Assembly (NCBI GenBank): GCA_937973905.1
Contig: CALJJR010000050.1
Location: forward strand, 1 to 35,983
Length of the DNA stretch: 35,983 nucleotides
Source of the DNA: an uncultured Arenicella sp.
GTDB taxonomy: Bacteria; Pseudomonadota; Gammaproteobacteria; Arenicellales; Arenicellaceae
Direction: 5' to 3'
Under the pieces are notes generated by a model. That model searched no databases. It had not been told where the DNA came from and saw only the letters and a list, made by a program, of their open reading frames with translations. Shown piece after piece: positions 33,207 to 35,983 of the stretch. The translations under genes and the position numbers were made by a program. How positions within the stretch are numbered: the first letter of the stretch is position 1; each line of letters begins with the position of its first letter.

Positions 33207-33758
33207 ATGACCAAGAGAGAGACAACAATTTTACAGGCTGCCGAAGCCATGGTGCGACAAGGTGGGTATAACAGCTTTAGCTTTAGAGACATCGCGACCG
33301 AGGTGGGCATTAAGAGCGCCTCTGTACATTATCATTTTCCAACCAAGGAAGACCTTGGGGCGGCGGTCGCTCAATACTACACCGATAAATTCATTGACGC
33401 TCTCGGTGACCCAAATGATATTCACTCGTCTGGGAAAAACCCCATTGAATCTTACATCGCCGCTTTCAGAGCCGCTTTAATCGAAGACAAAGGCATGTGC
33501 TTGTGCGGAGTATTAGGGGCCGAAGCTGACGCGTTGCCAGAATCTGTGATTGCCGCGACAAGAATGTTTTTCGTCCGTAATATTGAGTGGTTAGAAAGAG
33601 CATACCTCTGCCTTGGCCATACCGAAAATTCTAAAGCCGCGGCGATTCAAACTGTCTCACTATTAGAAGGTGCAATGATTACTAGTGGCGCCATGACCGA
33701 TATTAGCTACTTCGACGCATCAATAGAACTACTAAAACTCATTGATATTAGAGTTTAG
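33207..33758 (+). CDS. TetR-family transcriptional repressor
   Basis: A 183-residue TetR/AcrR regulator. The N-terminal helix-turn-helix covers residues 25-44 (FRDIATEVGIKSASVHYHF), followed by the usual PTKEDL. The C-terminal ligand domain has MCLCGVLGAEADALP, typical of a subgroup controlling small redox or detoxification clusters. The two 18-base dyads in the VOC and AhpD-like promoters are its most likely operators. It has no such dyad of its own and is probably transcribed from the AhpD-like promoter, giving negative feedback. Confidence 0.9.
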   Translation: MTKRETTILQAAEAMVRQGGYNSFSFRDIATEVGIKSASVHYHFPTKEDLGAAVAQYYTDKFIDALGDPNDIHSSGKNPIESYIAAFRAALIEDKGMCLCGVLGAEADALPESVIAATRMFFVRNIEWLERAYLCLGHTENSKAAAIQTVSLLEGAMITSGAMTDISYFDASIELLKLIDIRV

Positions 33759-33802
33759 TAGGCAACCACTTTTTAATACAAAGCCACTAAATATTCAGCG
33801 CT

Positions 33803-33821
33803 ACTATTCTGCCAGAATAGT
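33803..33821. promoter_or_regulatory. Perfect 19-base palindrome before the SDR gene
   Basis: ACTATTCTG-C-CAGAATAGT is a perfect inverted repeat with a single central base, 39 bases before the SDR start. The loop is too short for an RNA hairpin, so it reads as a protein-binding site. It is unlike the two TetR-type sites at 31825 and 31943. Confidence 0.6.
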
Positions 33822-33859
33822 TCTTATCAGTATTAGCTTCGATCAATCTAGAGAGCAAA

Positions 33860-34543
33860 ATGAAAACAAATGCAGTAGCGCTTATATTAGGTGCAGGGCC
33901 CGGCTTGGGCGAATCTTTGTGTAAACAATTCAGTGAAGCGAATTATCAAGTCGTAACGGTTAATCGTAGCCAAAAAAACGACAGCGGTTTAACTGACAAC
34001 TACATTGTAGACCTAGGAGATACCAAAGCAGCGCAACTGACGTTAAGTGACATTATCAAAAAGCATGGAACCCCGTCGGTAGTTATCCACAATACAGCCC
34101 AATTAACAATTAAGCCCTTTTTAGAAACCAGCGAGCAAGAATATGAGCAGTGCTGGCGCGCGATGAGTAAATCGCTGTTTAATTCGATGCAAGCCGTTCT
34201 GCCAAGTATGATTGATGCCGGTAAGGGGTGCGTGTTGGTCTCGGGTGCGACAGCGAGTCTGCGCGGTGGCAACAAATTTTCGGCCTTTGCCTCAGCAAAG
34301 TTTGCGCTGAGAGGGTTGAGCCAATCATTAGCTCGCGAATATCAAAGCCAAGGCATTCACATCGCACACATCATCTTGGATGGGATTATTGATACCACGC
34401 GCAGCCGTGAAATGCATTCACTAAGCCCCGATTACATGTTGAAACCAGAAGATGTCGCACAACAGTATTTAAATCTAGTAAACCAACCAGAGTCGGTATG
34501 GACGCACGAGCTAGACCTTAGACCTAGTCGTGAAAACTTCTGA
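33860..34543 (+). CDS. Atypical short-chain dehydrogenase/reductase
   Basis: A 227-residue SDR-fold protein. The nucleotide-binding loop is G11-A-G13-P-G15-L-G17. The catalytic Y-x-x-x-K is replaced by F143-A-S-A-K147, and the position 13 residues earlier (usually Ser) is A130, so classical SDR chemistry is unlikely. The sequence around it (FSAFASAKFALRGLSQSLARE and HIAHIILDG) matches a known subgroup with this substitution, so it is not a sequencing error. GAGAG precedes the ATG. The stop overlaps the next ATG by one base (TGATG), implying translational coupling with the amine oxidase. Confidence 0.85.
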   Translation: MKTNAVALILGAGPGLGESLCKQFSEANYQVVTVNRSQKNDSGLTDNYIVDLGDTKAAQLTLSDIIKKHGTPSVVIHNTAQLTIKPFLETSEQEYEQCWRAMSKSLFNSMQAVLPSMIDAGKGCVLVSGATASLRGGNKFSAFASAKFALRGLSQSLAREYQSQGIHIAHIILDGIIDTTRSREMHSLSPDYMLKPEDVAQQYLNLVNQPESVWTHELDLRPSRENF

Positions 34544-35643
34544 TGAACAATAAGAGAATTGGAATTGTAGGTGCGGGTATCAGTGGTCTGCATACGGCCT
34601 ATGAATTAGCAAAAATAGGCCAACCTTTTATCTTGTTTGAAGCACGCAAACGCACTGGTGGTCGTATTAGTTCGCCTCTTGCAACATCGAGTTCGGCCCG
34701 ATTCGATATTGGCCCTTCTTGGTTTTGGCCCGGCCAAGCAAACGTCGAGAGCTTAGTAAGCGAACTCGGTTTAAACGAGCTGGTATTCGAACAATACGCC
34801 TCTGGCGATGCACTCTATGAACCAATTGACAGCCAAATCCGACGAGGCGTAGGCGGTATTTCAATGGCCGGTTCTAAGCGCCTGAATGGTGGCTTACAAT
34901 CCTTAACGGACACGTTACGGCAAAAAATCACCGACCTTGCCGGTGAAGATTCAATTAAATTAAGCACTCGTGTTAGCTCAGTAAGTTTGGGTGAATCGTC
35001 TATTGATATAAAAGACGTTAACGGTGCTGGATGGCAGTGCGATAAAATCGTATTAGCACTCCCCCCAAGAGTTGCGCTCAACCTCATTACCTTCAACCCG
35101 GCGTTAAGCGATGAACGGCAACGGCAATTAAGCCAGGTTGCCACCTGGATGGCTGGGCATGCCAAAGCGGTGATACTTTATAAAACACCATTCTGGCGAA
35201 ATACGAACCTATCCGGCGATATAATTAGTCATAGAGGCCCCTTGTCGGAAATTCATGACGCGTCACCATTTGAGGCTGCCAACCTTGATTGCTATGGCTT
35301 ATTTGGTTTTTTTGCAACGCCGCCGGCTTATCGCAGTGACGATAAAGCGAAAGTCGACACACAAATAGCCAATCAATTAACACGCATATTCGGCCCTGAT
35401 GCAGCATCGCCAATTGAAATAATTTATAAGGACTGGGCAAAGGATGATCTTGTCGCAAGCCAATTAGATCAAAAAATCCCAAATCATCATCCCAGCAATC
35501 ATTGGGATTCCAAACTTGAAGATGACTGGCAGGAAAGGCTAATTTGGTCTGGGACAGAAAGTGCTGACGGACATTACAATGGCTACATTGAAGGTGCGAT
35601 AATTGCTAGCAAAGCGTCATTGAATTTTCTTCAAAACCGCTAG
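34543..35643 (+). CDS. FAD-dependent amine oxidase-family protein
   Basis: A 366-residue flavoprotein of the monoamine oxidase/NAD(P)-binding Rossmann type. The FAD-binding motif is G10-x-G12-x-x-G15 with E33 at the end of the second strand, followed by RTGGRI. The C-terminal segment (IWSGTESADGHYNGYIEGAI) is the usual FAD-contacting GTE motif region. The substrate is unknown: amines, carotenoid-like or other hydride donors are possible. It is translationally coupled to the SDR gene, so the two probably act on the same compound. Confidence 0.87.
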   Translation: MNNKRIGIVGAGISGLHTAYELAKIGQPFILFEARKRTGGRISSPLATSSSARFDIGPSWFWPGQANVESLVSELGLNELVFEQYASGDALYEPIDSQIRRGVGGISMAGSKRLNGGLQSLTDTLRQKITDLAGEDSIKLSTRVSSVSLGESSIDIKDVNGAGWQCDKIVLALPPRVALNLITFNPALSDERQRQLSQVATWMAGHAKAVILYKTPFWRNTNLSGDIISHRGPLSEIHDASPFEAANLDCYGLFGFFATPPAYRSDDKAKVDTQIANQLTRIFGPDAASPIEIIYKDWAKDDLVASQLDQKIPNHHPSNHWDSKLEDDWQERLIWSGTESADGHYNGYIEGAIIASKASLNFLQNR

Positions 35644-35983
35644 GCCTAGGTATTGAGCATAATTAAAGTTTGGCTGCCCTTAACGAGTTATCGCGGAATA
35701 AGCTGAAGTTGCAAGATGGCCCAAACACGAATAGTCCAAGGCAATGACCCCATCGCATTCCAAAAAACAACAATGTCTTTAACTAAGCGCATCAGTTTCA
35801 ACCCAACTCCGAAGCGCTAATAGAATGAGATATTTGTTCCAAATAACGCCTATAACAGCGGCAAGCATCAACATGTCATTTGCTGATTATTCTTGTTAAA
35901 TTATTTTCCATAGTGGTACCGACAAGAAATTATTGTCAATTGATTGCCGTCCAGTACGTACACAAGACGATTTGTTTCATCGA
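35644..35983. other. Terminal intergenic region
   Basis: A 340-base stretch with no credible gene. GACAA-GAAATTA-TTGTC (35931-35947) is an inverted repeat near the window end. TTCTTGT (35890-35896) repeats inverted as ACAAGAA (35932-35938). These may belong to the promoter of the next gene outside the window. Confidence 0.4.

Noticed and set aside
1-35983. CRISPR arrays, tRNA or rRNA genes, insertion sequences or prophage
   Set aside because: No regularly spaced repeats, no cloverleaf-like sequence, no transposase or phage protein among the readable genes.

Overview
The window looks like chromosomal DNA of a free-living marine gammaproteobacterium. GC is moderate. The gene content combines sulfonate catabolism, a FAD/GcvT methylamine-type dehydrogenase, a TonB-dependent receptor beside a TolB-like/TPR protein, a type IV pilin and a DeaD-type helicase. 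I would guess an Arenicella-like or OM-group lineage, but no rRNA or marker gene here confirms this. I see no tRNA, rRNA, CRISPR array, insertion sequence or phage gene.

Layout. (1) 1-12974 is a taurine/sulfonate block. It starts inside a taurine:pyruvate aminotransferase (tpa, cut by the window edge). After an MGMT-like gene, a lipoprotein gene and a MarR/hydrolase pair comes a large FAD/GcvT dehydrogenase on the minus strand. Divergent from it is xsc (sulfoacetaldehyde acetyltransferase), followed by pta, a CobS-like AAA+ ATPase, a CobT-like VWA protein and a Lin0512-family protein. Tpa, Xsc and Pta together convert taurine to sulfoacetaldehyde, then acetyl phosphate plus sulfite, then acetyl-CoA. 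The CobS/CobT/Lin0512 trio riding in this cluster, with no other cobalamin gene in view, is the most interesting part of the window.

(2) 13073-20083 holds a DUF3604 lipoprotein (minus strand), a thioesterase-like protein, a SulP anion transporter and a DeaD-type RNA helicase with a structured leader. (3) 20142-26909 holds a secreted protein of unknown function, a strong bidirectional terminator, a TonB-dependent receptor and a divergent membrane-anchored TolB-like/TPR protein. (4) 27200-30869 holds a lone type IV pilin, a small membrane protein, a secreted SnoaL-like protein, a YihX-like HAD phosphatase, a membrane-anchored MDR reductase and a small secreted unknown.

(5) 31352-35643 is a compact redox-type cluster: a divergent VOC gene, then an AhpD-like protein, a ChrR-type cupin, a TetR regulator, an atypical SDR and a flavin amine oxidase. 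Two matching 18-bp operators lie in the promoters of the VOC and AhpD-like genes. Their placement suggests that the TetR protein represses both directions. A third, different palindrome precedes the SDR/amine oxidase pair.

All functions are read from motifs and family resemblance in the translated sequence. No database search was possible.
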